From NCBI RefSeq assembly GCF_014643255.1, contig NZ_BMJI01000023.1:1-48817 (forward strand): 48,817 nt of DNA, in the 5' to 3' direction. Shown piece by piece: positions 9,134 to 17,947 of the stretch. The notes beneath the pieces were generated by a model. The model ran no database searches. It was not told where the DNA came from and saw nothing but the letters and a program-made list of their open reading frames with translations. Position 1 is the stretch's first letter, and every line of letters begins with the position of its first letter. The position numbers and the translations under genes were made by a program. The DNA is from Tersicoccus solisilvae. Lineage in GTDB: Bacteria; Actinomycetota; Actinomycetes; Actinomycetales; Micrococcaceae.

Positions 9134-10063
9134 TCAGCCGCCGGTGCGGTCCGCCGCCGCGTTCTTCGCGTGCCGCTTCTCGGCCTTCCGGCTGATCACG
9201 TCCGGGTGGTAGCGCGAGAGCATGACGACGCCGACGATGGCCGAGACGGCCGCGATGACCATGGCGATCGCCACCAGGGCGGGCGGGTTCGCCCGCGCCT
9301 CCCCCAGGATGGCGATCCCGATGCCGATGCCGACCATCGGATCGATCACGGTGAGCCCCGCGATGACCAGGTCGGGCGGCCCGTGCGAGTAGGCGCTCTG
9401 CACGAACCAGATGCCGAGACCGCCGGCGGCGACGATGGCGATGTACAGGTACACCGGCACGCCCAGCAGGTGCACACCGCCGCCCGCGAACAGGTGGGTG
9501 AAGAGCAGCCGCGAGAGCACGGCGACGAACCCGAACAGCACGCCGGCGCCCACGATGTAGATGAAGGCGTTGAGGCGGCCGCGGAATCCGACCGCGAGGG
9601 ACCCGAAGATCAGCAGCACCACGGCGAGCAGCAGGCACGTGGTCAGCTCCTGCGCCGTGGTGCCCTCGTGCGCCGGGTTGGTGATCAGCAGCGCCATCAG
9701 CACGAAGAGCGTGCTGCCGAACATGCACAGGACGATGGAGAAGATGGTCACCCGGTTGAGCTTGAGGTTCTGCTCCCGGGCGTTGACCACGGTGGTGATG
9801 ACGAGGGCGACGGCGCCGAGCGGCTGGACGATCATCAAGGGGGCGTTGGCCAGGGCCGCGATGTTCAGGCCCATGCCGAGGCCCATCAGCACCGTGCCGA
9901 GCACCCACCGCGGATTGGCCAGCAGGCGCATCGCGCCCCTGCCGTGCAGGGAGAGGCCGCCGGTCTGGGCCTGCACCGCGCTGCCCTGCCGCTGGCTCCC
10001 GTAGGCCAGGCACACCGCCGAGGCGAGGGCGCACGCGATGGCGATGACGTATTCAGGCCTCAC
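9134..10063 (-). CDS. DMT-superfamily permease
   Basis: 309 residues, GTG start. Nine to ten hydrophobic segments span the protein. It ends in a charged cytosolic tail (RKAEKRHAKNAAADRTGG). The first helix is followed by a loop with GSQRQGSAVQ, and helix 3 contains ANAPLMIVQPLGAVALVITT, the internal pattern of EamA/NIPA-like members of the drug/metabolite transporter superfamily. Substrate unknown. Its start overlaps the end of the upstream phosphatidyltransferase by 11 bp, so the two are co-translated. The pairing may reflect a shared role in lipid or envelope precursor movement, but that is speculation. Confidence 0.8.
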   Translation of the reverse strand: MRPEYVIAIACALASAVCLAYGSQRQGSAVQAQTGGLSLHGRGAMRLLANPRWVLGTVLMGLGMGLNIAALANAPLMIVQPLGAVALVITTVVNAREQNLKLNRVTIFSIVLCMFGSTLFVLMALLITNPAHEGTTAQELTTCLLLAVVLLIFGSLAVGFRGRLNAFIYIVGAGVLFGFVAVLSRLLFTHLFAGGGVHLLGVPVYLYIAIVAAGGLGIWFVQSAYSHGPPDLVIAGLTVIDPMVGIGIGIAILGEARANPPALVAIAMVIAAVSAIVGVVMLSRYHPDVISRKAEKRHAKNAAADRTGG

Positions 10064-10670
10064 GGTCCACGATCCGTCGGCTCTGGAACTTGCGGATCAT
10101 CGACCACAGGTATCCGGCGGAGGCGGCGACATGGCAGACGCAGCCGAGACCGAGCAGGACGAGGGCGACCGCGGTCACCGGCGTGCCCGCGAACAGGCTG
10201 AGGTGGCCCAGCAGCAGCAGCGGCGCCCCGACCAGCAGGATCGCGGTGCGCGCCTTGCCCATCAGGCTGACCGGCAGGTCCGGGTGATTGCGGAACAGGA
10301 CGAGCGAGACGACCAGCAGCACCCCGTCGGGCACGAGGATCGCCAGGATCAGCCACAGGGGCGCGATCCCGGAGGCGACGAACGCGATGGCCACGATGAT
10401 CAGGGCGAGCCGGTCCGCGAGCGGATCGAGGATCATCCCGACCCGGGACACCTGCCCCAGCCGCCGCGCCACGAATCCGTCCACCCAGTCCGTGCTTCCG
10501 AGGACGGCCAGGACCGCGAGGGCCCAGCCGAACCGCTGCGCCACCATGAGCGCGAAGAACACCGGGACGAGCAGGAACCGGACCAGCGTGATGACGTTCG
10601 GCACCGTCCAGAACCGGTCCACGACCGGCGCCCGTCCCGGGACGGCGGCGCCGGCGCTGGTCAACCGCAT
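10053..10670 (-). CDS. CDP-alcohol phosphatidyltransferase
   Basis: 205 residues of an integral membrane enzyme. The diagnostic motif is present: DWVDGFVARRLG then GMILDPLADR, matching D-x2-D-G-x2-A-R-x8-G-x3-D-x3-D, which binds the metal and CDP-diacylglycerol. Family members join CDP-diacylglycerol to glycerol-3-phosphate, inositol phosphate or a second lipid; the substrate is not determinable here, and a PgsA-like role is one possibility. It would consume the CDP-diacylglycerol made by the CdsA encoded 9 kb away. It is followed by an overlapping DMT permease. Confidence 0.9.
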   Translation of the reverse strand: MRLTSAGAAVPGRAPVVDRFWTVPNVITLVRFLLVPVFFALMVAQRFGWALAVLAVLGSTDWVDGFVARRLGQVSRVGMILDPLADRLALIIVAIAFVASGIAPLWLILAILVPDGVLLVVSLVLFRNHPDLPVSLMGKARTAILLVGAPLLLLGHLSLFAGTPVTAVALVLLGLGCVCHVAASAGYLWSMIRKFQSRRIVDREA

Positions 10671-10721
10671 GGTCCCTCCGGCACGCTCAGGGCACGCCCG
10701 GCCGGGCGCGGGGTGGATGGG

Positions 10722-11591
10722 TCAGAGCTTCTTGACGAGCCGGCGCACGAACACCGCGAACGCGCCGCTCGAGACGGCGAACACGCTCAGCGGCACCCAG
10801 CGATCCCGCAACGTCTCGGCGGGCTCGCCGGCCGTGCGCGGCGCGCCGGCCGGGTTGGTGGCGGACGTCTGCGGGCCGGTGCCGCTGACGCTGCCGGAGC
10901 TGGCATGCAGCCGGGTGGCCACGTCGTCGGAGAAGGACTCGGCCCGGGCGACGGCACGGCCGCTGAACGCCTGCCACTGGCTCTTGACGTCGACCTTGTG
11001 CCCGAGGTCGTCGCGCAGGTTCGCCAAGTGGGCGCGGCGCTGACCCGTGCGGGTCTTCAGCTCGTGCTCGGTGGCCGGCGGGTTCGCCGCCTTCTCCTGC
11101 TCCTTGGCCTGCTTCTTGCGCTCGTCCTCGGCCCGCTGCTCGGGCGTCTTCTGCGCGTCCAGGGTCCGCTCGTCGAAATCGCGGCCCTCCTTGAGGACCC
11201 CGATGTCGTACTTGACGCCGCGGATCGCCTGCTCGGGCTTGAGCGGCATCGCCTTCTTCAACCGGGACAGCCCGACCAGCGCCGCGATCGCCAGGATGAC
11301 GAGGAAGACGGCCCCGACCACGAGGGCGGCCAGCCAGATGCCCCAGTTGAACCAGTTCGCGACGCCCGAGACGAGGGCGATCAGCAGCATGATCACGAGG
11401 AAGGCGAGGAAGACCAGCCCGACGACGAAGAACGCCGCCGCGATGCCGACCTGGATGCCCTTCGCCTTCATCTCCAGGATCGCGAGATTGAGCTCGTCGG
11501 CGAGCTGCTTGGGCACGAGGCGGGACATGACCGTGGTCATCCCCCCCAGTGATCGGGAGTTGCCGGTGCGGGGGGTGGCCTGGTGACTCAT
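10722..11591 (-). CDS. Phage-holin-family (DUF1469-like) membrane protein with long tail
   Basis: 289 residues from ATG 11591 (GGAG upstream). A short soluble N-terminus leads to two closely spaced transmembrane helices (around residues 43-110: VGIAAAFFVVGLVFLAFLVI and an AALVVGAVFLVILAIAALVG segment). This is the layout of the actinobacterial holin-3-6/DUF1469 family. Then comes a ~130-residue charged, probably helical region rich in Lys/Glu/Gln (EQRAEDERKKQAKEQEKAA). The C-terminus is a single hydrophobic segment followed by VRRLVKKL. Despite the family name this is a chromosomal envelope protein rather than phage cargo; its function is unknown. Confidence 0.75.
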   Translation of the reverse strand: MSHQATPRTGNSRSLGGMTTVMSRLVPKQLADELNLAILEMKAKGIQVGIAAAFFVVGLVFLAFLVIMLLIALVSGVANWFNWGIWLAALVVGAVFLVILAIAALVGLSRLKKAMPLKPEQAIRGVKYDIGVLKEGRDFDERTLDAQKTPEQRAEDERKKQAKEQEKAANPPATEHELKTRTGQRRAHLANLRDDLGHKVDVKSQWQAFSGRAVARAESFSDDVATRLHASSGSVSGTGPQTSATNPAGAPRTAGEPAETLRDRWVPLSVFAVSSGAFAVFVRRLVKKL

Positions 11592-11720
11592 CGCTGCTGC
11601 TCCGTCCGTTCGTCCTGACCCTGGATCATGGTCAAAAGTATCACCGGCTGACGGTCTGCCCGGGCAAGGGGGTGCCTCATCGTGCCCGGTCATCGCCCGA
11701 CCGGGCCGGTGATCGAACGG

Positions 11721-13379
11721 TCAGCGCGTGGCGGGAGTCCCCGTCAGGGCGCCGTCCGCGGCCGTCGCCGGCCGGTCGTCGCCGGCGTCGTCGCGCCGGG
11801 CGGCCTGCTGCAGCCGGGCGGCCGCGGCTCCGATGTTCCGGCTCATCGAGGGGAAGATCACGCCGTGGAAGGGCAGGATCGCCAGCCAGTACACGCGGCC
11901 GGTGAGGCCCTTGGGGAAGAAGATCGCCCGCTGGTGGTAGGTGCTGCCGCCCTCGTGATCCGCTCCGGCCGAGTCGCCGGTCTCCTCCGCGTCGGGGCGC
12001 ACCTCGAGCTCGAGCCACGCCTTGCCGGAGACCTTCATCTCGGCCCGCAGTCGCAGCAGCCGGCCGCGCTCGATGTGCTCGACCCGCCACCAGTCGACGG
12101 CCTCGCCCGTGTGCAGGCGCTGGGGGTCGCGCCGGCCGCGGGAGAGGCCCACGCCGCCGCTGAACTTGTCCATCCAGCCGCGCACCGCCCAGGCGAGCGG
12201 CAGGGAGTACCAGCCGTTCTTCCCGCCGATCCCCTCGATCACCCGCCACACGTACTCGGGCGCGGCGTCGCAGTGGTGGGTGCGCTCGTCGACGTAGACC
12301 TTGTGGCCGGCCCAGTCGGGATCCGAGGGAAGCGGATCGGCGTCGTGGGTGGCACCGCTCGCGCCGGCCCACGTCGTCTCCACCTCGTTCTCGCGCATCC
12401 GCAACAGGGCCAGCTCGACGGCGCGCCGGTACCCGGTCAGGCCGTCCGGCGGCGCGGGGATGTAGTCGTCGATGTCGTGCTCCGCGCTGACCGCGTCGTG
12501 CTGCAGCGACTGGACCAGCGGGAACGCCATGGACATCGGGATCGGCGTGACCATGCCCACCCACCAGCCGGCCAGGCGCGGGGCGGGCAGCGGCAGGGCG
12601 AGGATCACCCGGCGGGGCAGGCCCGCGGCGGTGGCGTAGCCGTTCATCATGGCGGCGTAGGTCAGCACCTCGCGGGAGCCGATGTCGAACGTGCGGTTCA
12701 GTCCCTCGGGCAGGTCGAGGGCGTGCAGCAGGTAGTGCAGCACGTCCCGGACCGCGATCGGCTCGATGCGGTTGCGCACCCACGACGGGGCCGGCATCAC
12801 GGGCAGTTCCTCGGCCAGGTGCCGGACCATCTCGAAGGATGCGGACCCGGAGCCGATGATCACCCCGGCCTGGAAGACGACGGCGTCGGTGGGGCCGTCC
12901 AGCAGGACCTTGCCGACGGCGGCGCGGGAGCGCATGTGCGGGGAGAGCTCGACGTCGGTCGGGTGCAGGCCGCCCAGGTAGATCACCCGCTCCACGCCCG
13001 CGGCGGCGCAGGACCGGGCCATGATGCCGGCCATCGCGGCCTCGGTGCGTTCGAAGTCCTTGCCGGAGGACATCGAGTGGACCAGGAAGTAGACGGAGTC
13101 GACGCCGGCGCAGGCGCGCTCGGTGTCGCGCTGCTCGGACAGGTCGCCCTGGACGATCTCGACGTCGTCGTGCCACGGCACGTCCAGCAGCTTGTCGGCG
13201 TTGCGGACCAGCACGCGGACGCGGTGGCCGGCGGCCAGCAACCGGGGCACGAGGCGCCCGCCGATGTACCCGGTGGACCCGGTGACGAGGACATGGTGCT
13301 GCCGATCGGAGGACGTGTCCTGACCGGTCTGGTCGTGACCCGTGACGTCGGCCGGGCGGGCATCGCTGAGGCGCTCCAT
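11721..13379 (-). CDS. SDR (NmrA-like) oxidoreductase fused to DUF2867
   Basis: 552 residues. Residues ~28-310 are a Rossmann short-chain dehydrogenase-like domain with VLVTGSTGYIGGRLVPRLL as the nucleotide-binding loop. The catalytic YxxxK is not conserved, as in NmrA-type sensors. Residues ~365-520 form a DUF2867 (SRPBCC-related) domain containing GGKNGWYSLPLAWAVRGWMD and ending GRVYWLAILPFHGVIF. The fusion is widespread in actinomycetes with unknown substrate. The start lies only 6 nt after a TAGTGT hexamer, so the mRNA is probably leaderless. It is divergent from the GCS2 gene. Confidence 0.85.
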   Translation of the reverse strand: MERLSDARPADVTGHDQTGQDTSSDRQHHVLVTGSTGYIGGRLVPRLLAAGHRVRVLVRNADKLLDVPWHDDVEIVQGDLSEQRDTERACAGVDSVYFLVHSMSSGKDFERTEAAMAGIMARSCAAAGVERVIYLGGLHPTDVELSPHMRSRAAVGKVLLDGPTDAVVFQAGVIIGSGSASFEMVRHLAEELPVMPAPSWVRNRIEPIAVRDVLHYLLHALDLPEGLNRTFDIGSREVLTYAAMMNGYATAAGLPRRVILALPLPAPRLAGWWVGMVTPIPMSMAFPLVQSLQHDAVSAEHDIDDYIPAPPDGLTGYRRAVELALLRMRENEVETTWAGASGATHDADPLPSDPDWAGHKVYVDERTHHCDAAPEYVWRVIEGIGGKNGWYSLPLAWAVRGWMDKFSGGVGLSRGRRDPQRLHTGEAVDWWRVEHIERGRLLRLRAEMKVSGKAWLELEVRPDAEETGDSAGADHEGGSTYHQRAIFFPKGLTGRVYWLAILPFHGVIFPSMSRNIGAAAARLQQAARRDDAGDDRPATAADGALTGTPATR

Positions 13380-13385
13380 GACGCA

Positions 13386-13391
13386 ACACTA
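13386..13391 (-). promoter_or_regulatory. -10 box for leaderless SDR-DUF2867 gene
   Basis: TAGTGT on the minus strand, 6 nt before the ATG at 13379, with no Shine-Dalgarno sequence between. This spacing puts the transcript start on the start codon. Confidence 0.5.
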
Positions 13392-13502
13392 CGCGGTCCT
13401 CTCGATCATGGAGAGATCCTCCTGCCCGGATCCGGCGCCGGGCGGGCACCGTCGTGGTGGCTCCGACTAGGCAACCCGTTCCGCCTGTGGTTGGGTTGCG
13501 CC

Positions 13503-14978
13503 ATGGGTGACGACGTCTCCTCCGCGACCTACAGCCGGCAGCAGCGCACCCGCTACCGCCGGCGCCTGATGGAGAGCCTCGAGACCTTCGACCGGTACCT
13601 CTCGGGAGCGACCTTCCAGGACACCGGTTCGATCGGGCTCGAGGTCGAGCTCAACCTGGTGGACGCCACCTCCCGGCCGAGCCTGCGCAACGCCAGCGTC
13701 CTCGACCGGATCGCCGATCCCGCCTTCCAGACGGAGATCGGCGCCTACAACATCGAGATGAACTACCCGGTGACGATGATCGCCGGCCGCGGCCTCGCGG
13801 ACATGGAGGCGGGGCTGCGAGCCCGGCTCAACCACGCGGAGGAGCGCGCCGCGGAGGCACGGGCCGGCATCGTCATGGTCGGCATCCTGCCCACCATCAC
13901 CGAGCAGCTGCTCACCGACCCGGACTGGATGAGCCCGGAGACGCGGTACGAGGCGCTGAACCTGTCGATCCTGGCCGCGCGCGGCGAGGACGTGCAGCTG
14001 GACATCCAGGGCGAGGACGACCTGCAGCTGTACACGGAGAGCGTCTCCCCCGAGGCGGCGTGCACCAGCGTGCAGTTGCACGTGCAGGTCTCCCCCTCCG
14101 GCTTCGCCTCCGCGTGGAACGCCTCCCAGGTGCTCGCGGGTCCGCAGGTCGCCCTCGCCGCGAACTCCCCGCACTTCCTGGGCCGCCGGCTCTGGCACGA
14201 GACCCGGGTCGTCCTGTTCCATCAGGCGATCGACTCCCGGCCACCCGAGATGCGCGCCCAGGGGGTCCGGCCCCGGGTGTGGTTCGGCGAGCGCTGGATC
14301 ACGTCGATCTTCGACCTGTTCGAGGAGAACGTGCGCTGGTTCCCGGCGCTGCTGCCCGAACTGCGGGAGGACCGCAAGCTGCCGCCGGACGTGCCGGGCC
14401 GGCCGCCGCGGCTGCACGAACTGCGGCTGCACAACGGCACGGTCTACCGGTGGAACCGGCCGATCTACGACCCCGGGGTGGACGAGGCGCACCTGCGCGT
14501 GGAGAACCGGCTGCTGCCGGCCGGCCCCACGGTCGCCGACATCGTGGCGAACGCCGCGTTCTACTACGGCGTCGTGCACGTGATGCGGCACTCCGACCGA
14601 CCCCTGTGGTCCCGGATGGCGTTCTCCACCGCCCGCGAGAACTTCGAGCAGTGCGCCAAGTACGGGCTCGACGCGCAGGTGTACTGGCCCGGCGTCGGGG
14701 ACGTCCCGGTCGACGAGCTGATCGTCCGGCAGCTGCTGCCGATGGCGGAGACCGGGCTGCACCAGCTCGGCGTCGACCCCGACCTCGTCGCCCACTACCT
14801 CGGCATCCTGCGCGACCGCGCAAAGAGCGGGCAGAACGGCGCGCGCTGGCAGCTCGACACCTCCGCAGCCCTCCAGGCCGGAGGGATGGACCGGGACGAG
14901 GCGATGCGCGAACTCGTCCGCCGCTACCGGAAGCACATGCACGCCAACCTGCCCGTGCACGAATGGCCGGCCCCGTGA
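13503..14978 (+). CDS. Glutamate-cysteine ligase-family (GCS2) enzyme
   Basis: 491 residues from ATG 13503. The N-terminal catalytic strand GSIGLEVELNLVDA carries the paired glutamates of the GCS2 fold. Further conserved stretches are NIEMNYPV, TSVQLHVQVSP, ANSPHFLGRRLWHETR and ENRLLPAGPTVADIVANA. Family members ligate glutamate to cysteine or other amines with ATP. In actinomycetes, which use mycothiol, homologues serve ergothioneine synthesis or unknown roles. No ergothioneine genes (EgtB/C/D type) are adjacent, so the physiological product is open. It is divergent from the SDR-DUF2867 gene and 28 nt upstream of the ZIP transporter, with which it is likely cotranscribed. Confidence 0.85.
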   Translation: MGDDVSSATYSRQQRTRYRRRLMESLETFDRYLSGATFQDTGSIGLEVELNLVDATSRPSLRNASVLDRIADPAFQTEIGAYNIEMNYPVTMIAGRGLADMEAGLRARLNHAEERAAEARAGIVMVGILPTITEQLLTDPDWMSPETRYEALNLSILAARGEDVQLDIQGEDDLQLYTESVSPEAACTSVQLHVQVSPSGFASAWNASQVLAGPQVALAANSPHFLGRRLWHETRVVLFHQAIDSRPPEMRAQGVRPRVWFGERWITSIFDLFEENVRWFPALLPELREDRKLPPDVPGRPPRLHELRLHNGTVYRWNRPIYDPGVDEAHLRVENRLLPAGPTVADIVANAAFYYGVVHVMRHSDRPLWSRMAFSTARENFEQCAKYGLDAQVYWPGVGDVPVDELIVRQLLPMAETGLHQLGVDPDLVAHYLGILRDRAKSGQNGARWQLDTSAALQAGGMDRDEAMRELVRRYRKHMHANLPVHEWPAP

Positions 14979-15006
14979 CCGGTGCCGTGGCCCCGTTCCG
15001 CCGCCG

Positions 15007-15753
15007 ATGATCGACGCCCTGCTGTGGGGGACGGTGGCCGCGTCGTCCCTGCTGATCGGCGCGATCCTCGGCATCGTGCGGTCCTGGCCGTCCGCGCTGG
15101 TCGGCGGGGTGCTGGCGTTCGGCGGCGGCGCGCTGATCGCGAGCGTGGCGTTCGAGCTGGCCGAGGAGGGCATCGAACGCGGGGGCCCGTGGCCGGTGGG
15201 CGTCGGCCTGGCCGCGGGCGCCCTGAGCTACTACCTGGCGAACCGGCTCGTCTCCGGCGAGGGACTCACGCCGTACCGGCGCCGGCACCCGGGCCGGCGG
15301 TCGCAGGACTCGCGGCGGCAGTCGGGCGGCACGTCGCTGGCCGTCGGCGCGGTGCTCGACGGCATCCCCGAACAGGTGGTGCTCGGCATCGGGCTGGCCG
15401 GGGGCGCGGGCGTGAGCGCCTCGCTGCTGGTGGCCATCTTCGTGTCCAACCTGCCGGAATCGATCGGGTCCTCCAGCGACATGCTCGCCTCGGGCTCGAG
15501 CCGTCGCCGCGTGATCGGCCTGTGGGTCGCCGTCTCGGTGGTGTGCCTCGCGTCGACCGTCCTGGGGTACCTCATCGCCGACCTGGCCACCGGCGGCCTG
15601 CGCGGGCTGATCGACGGGTTCGCCGCCGGCGCGCTGCTGGTGATGCTGGTGGATTCGCTCGTCCCGGAGGCCCAGCAGAAGTCGGGCAACACGGCCGGCC
15701 TGGTCACCGTGCTCGGCTTCGCCCTCGCCGCGTTCCTCTCCCTCGTGGCCTGA
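15007..15753 (+). CDS. ZIP-family metal transporter
   Basis: 248 residues and about eight hydrophobic helices. The metal-path helices are recognisable: LDGIPEQVVLGIGLAGG (helix 4) and SNLPESIGSS (helix 5), the equivalents of the His/Glu motifs in ZIP proteins. The histidines are replaced by Asp/Asn, a pattern seen in bacterial ZIP homologues. A variable, Arg/Ser/Gln-rich cytosolic loop lies between helices 3 and 4 (RRRHPGRRSQDSRRQSGG). It probably moves a divalent cation inward. No metal regulator is adjacent; the closest upstream gene is the GCS2 ligase. Confidence 0.85.
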   Translation: MIDALLWGTVAASSLLIGAILGIVRSWPSALVGGVLAFGGGALIASVAFELAEEGIERGGPWPVGVGLAAGALSYYLANRLVSGEGLTPYRRRHPGRRSQDSRRQSGGTSLAVGAVLDGIPEQVVLGIGLAGGAGVSASLLVAIFVSNLPESIGSSSDMLASGSSRRRVIGLWVAVSVVCLASTVLGYLIADLATGGLRGLIDGFAAGALLVMLVDSLVPEAQQKSGNTAGLVTVLGFALAAFLSLVA

Positions 15754-15772
15754 GACCGGCACCGGCCGCGCC

Positions 15773-15796
15773 GACGGCGTCGGCGTCGGCGTCGGC
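15773..15796. repeat. Short hexanucleotide tandem repeat
   Basis: Four 6-bp units, the first GACGGC and the next three GTCGGC, 20 nt after the ZIP stop. A small slippage-type repeat with no visible function. Confidence 0.7.
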
Positions 15797-15799
15797 GAT

Positions 15800-15815
15800 C
15801 ATCAGCCGACTGAGA
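15800..15815. promoter_or_regulatory. ATCAG-CCNA-CTGA palindrome, site A
   Basis: CATCAGCCGACTGAGA, 110 nt upstream of the acidic-protein gene; one arm base differs from a perfect palindrome. It is a near copy of palindromes at 17121-17136 and 28953-28968. A TAGCGT hexamer lies 32 nt further downstream. Confidence 0.35.
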
Positions 15816-15924
15816 AATCACTGTCGCGGGAGGCGATCGAGCCGCTAGCGTGACGACCACGGCACCGAGCCGGTGCCGGGCGCGGACGTCCTCCGTGTCA
15901 CGCGAGGTGAACGAAGGGGTGGCC

Positions 15925-16269
15925 ATGAGCGAGACCAACGATGCCGGAGCCGTGAACGAGACCGGGACCGGCGGGTACGGCAGCCCGCAGCCGGAGGACG
16001 AGGTGGCCGGCGACTCGGTGGCGACCGGCGGCTCCGCCTCGGACGCCACCGGCTCCACCGACACCACGGGGGCCGGCGACGACTCGGTCGCGGACGGCGA
16101 CGGACCCGACGGCGCCGCGGATCAGTGGACCGACAGCACGTCCGACGCCGCGGCGGAGGACGGGGTGTCCGGGGCCTCCGTCGAGGGCGCCGACGGCGTC
16201 GTCGACCGGGGCGACGGCGACGCGGGCGACGCGGCCGGCTCGCCGGACGCCTCCGACGTCGCCGACTGA
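15925..16269 (+). CDS. Acidic, intrinsically disordered hypothetical protein
   Basis: 114 residues from ATG 15925 (AAGGGG upstream). The composition is almost only Asp, Glu, Ala, Gly, Ser, Thr and Val with no hydrophobic core, no signal peptide and no membrane helix, so it should be disordered and very acidic. Clean reading of a biased composition could arise by chance in GC-rich DNA. However, the good ribosome-binding site, a promoter-like region, a following perfect terminator and consistent third-position GC all support a real gene. No family recognised. It stands alone between the ZIP transporter and an alpha/beta hydrolase. Confidence 0.6.
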   Translation: MSETNDAGAVNETGTGGYGSPQPEDEVAGDSVATGGSASDATGSTDTTGAGDDSVADGDGPDGAADQWTDSTSDAAAEDGVSGASVEGADGVVDRGDGDAGDAAGSPDASDVAD

Positions 16270-16325
16270 GTCCTCGCTCGCGACCCGGTCGATCGTCCTG
16301 CGCCCCGACCGGGATGACTCGACAC

Positions 16326-16360
16326 GGCGCCCCGGCGACCAGTACGTTCGCCGGGGCGCC
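16326..16360 (+). terminator. Perfect terminator hairpin
   Basis: GGCGCCCCGGCGA at 16326-16338 pairs exactly with 16348-16360 (13 bp, 9-nt loop). It lies 57 nt after the stop of the acidic-protein gene and ends 36 nt before the -10 box of the next gene. Confidence 0.75.
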
Positions 16361-16396
16361 GCGCCATCGCGGACCGAAGATGTCCGGAGACCGCCG

Positions 16397-16402
16397 TAGG
16401 GT
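16397..16402 (+). promoter_or_regulatory. -10 box for leaderless hydrolase gene
   Basis: TAGGGT, then 6 nt, then the ATG at 16409. There is no Shine-Dalgarno sequence, so transcription probably starts at the start codon. Confidence 0.5.
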
Positions 16403-16408
16403 CGCGGC

Positions 16409-17110
16409 ATGGACATCCTCCTCGTTCCCGGGTTCTGGCTCGACGGCGATTCCTGGGCACCGGTCGCCGGTCCCCTGGAGGCCGCGGGCCACCGCGTGCA
16501 CCCGCTCACCCTGCCCGGCAAGGAGTCGGTGGACGCCGATCGCGCCGGCATCGGCCTGCGGGACCACGTCGACGCCGTGGTCGCGCGTATCGATGCCCTC
16601 GACGACGGTCCCGTGGTGCTGGTGGGCCACTCGGGAGGCGGCGCGATCATCCACGCGGCCACCGATGCGCGCCCGGACCGCGTGGCGCGGGCCGTCTACG
16701 TGGACAGCGGCCCGCTGGGCGAGGGCGGGGTGATCAACGACGAGATCCCCACCGACGGACCGGATGCGCCGTTGCCGCCCTGGGAGTTCTTCGAGGACGA
16801 GGACCTGACGGACCTCACCGAGCAGCTGCGTGCCGCGTTCCGGGCGCACGCCGTCCCGGAGCCGGCCCGCGTGACGAGCGACCCGCAGCACCTGCACGAC
16901 GAGCGCCGGTTCGACGTGCCGGTCACCGTGATCGCGTGCGAGTTCCCCGGAGACCAGCTGCGGCAGTGGATCGCCGCGGGGCATCCCTTCGTCGCCGAAC
17001 TGGCGCGCATCCGGGACGTCGACATCGTCGATCTGCCGACCGGGCACTGGCCACAGCTCACCCGCCCCGCCGATCTCGCCGAGGCACTCGTCGCCGCCGT
17101 CGGGCGCTGA
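16409..17110 (+). CDS. Alpha/beta hydrolase
   Basis: 233 residues. It begins directly with the first beta strand, MDILLVPGFWLDGDSW. The nucleophile elbow GHSGGG (Ser) follows the strand GPVVLV, the likely catalytic His is in LPTGHWPQLT near the C-terminus, and an acidic residue after strand 6 completes the triad. The lid is short with an acidic PPWEFFEDEDLTDL stretch. It resembles small esterases/hydrolases of the AB-hydrolase-6 type with unknown substrate. It is probably a leaderless monocistronic gene. Confidence 0.85.
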   Translation: MDILLVPGFWLDGDSWAPVAGPLEAAGHRVHPLTLPGKESVDADRAGIGLRDHVDAVVARIDALDDGPVVLVGHSGGGAIIHAATDARPDRVARAVYVDSGPLGEGGVINDEIPTDGPDAPLPPWEFFEDEDLTDLTEQLRAAFRAHAVPEPARVTSDPQHLHDERRFDVPVTVIACEFPGDQLRQWIAAGHPFVAELARIRDVDIVDLPTGHWPQLTRPADLAEALVAAVGR

Positions 17111-17120
17111 CGCCCGCCAT

Positions 17121-17136
17121 CATCAGCCTACTGATC
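17121..17136. promoter_or_regulatory. ATCAG-CCNA-CTGAT palindrome, site B
   Basis: CATCAGCCTACTGATC, 10 nt after the hydrolase stop and 34 nt before the TRIC start. A TAGGGT -10 candidate follows 13 nt after the CTGA. It would overlap a -35 region and could be an operator. Confidence 0.4.
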
Positions 17137-17170
17137 GACGATCGGGCTAGGGTGGGCGGCGGGAGGTCAC

Positions 17171-17947
17171 ATGTCGCCAGACGCCACCGTGGACCAGGTC
17201 GTGCGGTTCGTCGATCTCGCCGGGGTGCTGGCGAACGCCGTGCTCGGCGGCATCGCGGCGCGCACGGCCCGCCTCGACGTGGTCGGGTTCGTGGTGCTCG
17301 CCATCCTGTCCGGGCTCGGCGGCGGCATGATCCGCGATGCCCTGCTGCAGGCGGGCCCGGTCGTCGCCCTGACGGACCCGCTGTACCTGGTGATGGCGCT
17401 GATCGGGGCCGGGATCGCCTTCATCATCCCCTTCCGGGGCCGGATGCCGCGCCTCGTCCTCGCCCTGCTCGACGCCCTCTCCCTGGGCTGCTGGGCGAAC
17501 GTCGGCGCCCAGAAGACCCTCGACCTCGGGCTCACCGTCATCCCCGCCCTGCTGATGGGCGCCCTCACGGCGGTGGGCGGCAGCACCGTCCGCGACGTCA
17601 TGCTCAACAAGAAGCCCGCCATCTTCGGCGGCAACACGCTCAGCGCCACCAGCGCGCTGCTCTCCAGCGCCATCACCGTCGGCTTCTACGCGGTCAACTC
17701 GCAGTGGCTGGGATCGATCGCGGCGATCGTGAGCGCGACCGCGCTCTCCCTGCTCGCGCGCCGGTTCGACTGGGGCCTGCCCACCGAGGTGCACCCTGCC
17801 CGGCGCGCCAAGCAGGCGTCGACCTGGCTGCGTGGCTGGTGGAGCGGCATCGGCAACCGGGGCCGCACGGGCGACCATGAGCAGGACCGGCAGGACGCGC
17901 CGCACCGACCGAGCACCGTGGACGACCCGAAGGAGCAATCGACATGA
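17171..17947 (+). CDS. TRIC (trimeric intracellular cation) channel family protein
   Basis: 258 residues from ATG 17171 (GGGAGG upstream). The UPF0126/TRIC duplicated half-repeat is visible: SGLGGGMIRDALLQAG in the first half and TAVGGSTVRDVMLNKKPAIF in the second, each with the GG-x-x-RD turn that lines the pore. About seven hydrophobic helices are present. The C-terminal ~45 residues are a charged, proline-containing cytosolic tail. Prokaryotic TRIC proteins are homotrimeric K+/cation channels. The stop codon overlaps the start of the M20 amidohydrolase (ATGA), so both are made from one message. The reason for the pairing is unknown. Confidence 0.9.
   Translation: MSPDATVDQVVRFVDLAGVLANAVLGGIAARTARLDVVGFVVLAILSGLGGGMIRDALLQAGPVVALTDPLYLVMALIGAGIAFIIPFRGRMPRLVLALLDALSLGCWANVGAQKTLDLGLTVIPALLMGALTAVGGSTVRDVMLNKKPAIFGGNTLSATSALLSSAITVGFYAVNSQWLGSIAAIVSATALSLLARRFDWGLPTEVHPARRAKQASTWLRGWWSGIGNRGRTGDHEQDRQDAPHRPSTVDDPKEQST

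Noticed and set aside
10722-11591. Evidence for a prophage from the holin-family protein
   Set aside because: The DUF1469/holin-3-6 family is chromosomal in actinomycetes; no other phage gene is near.
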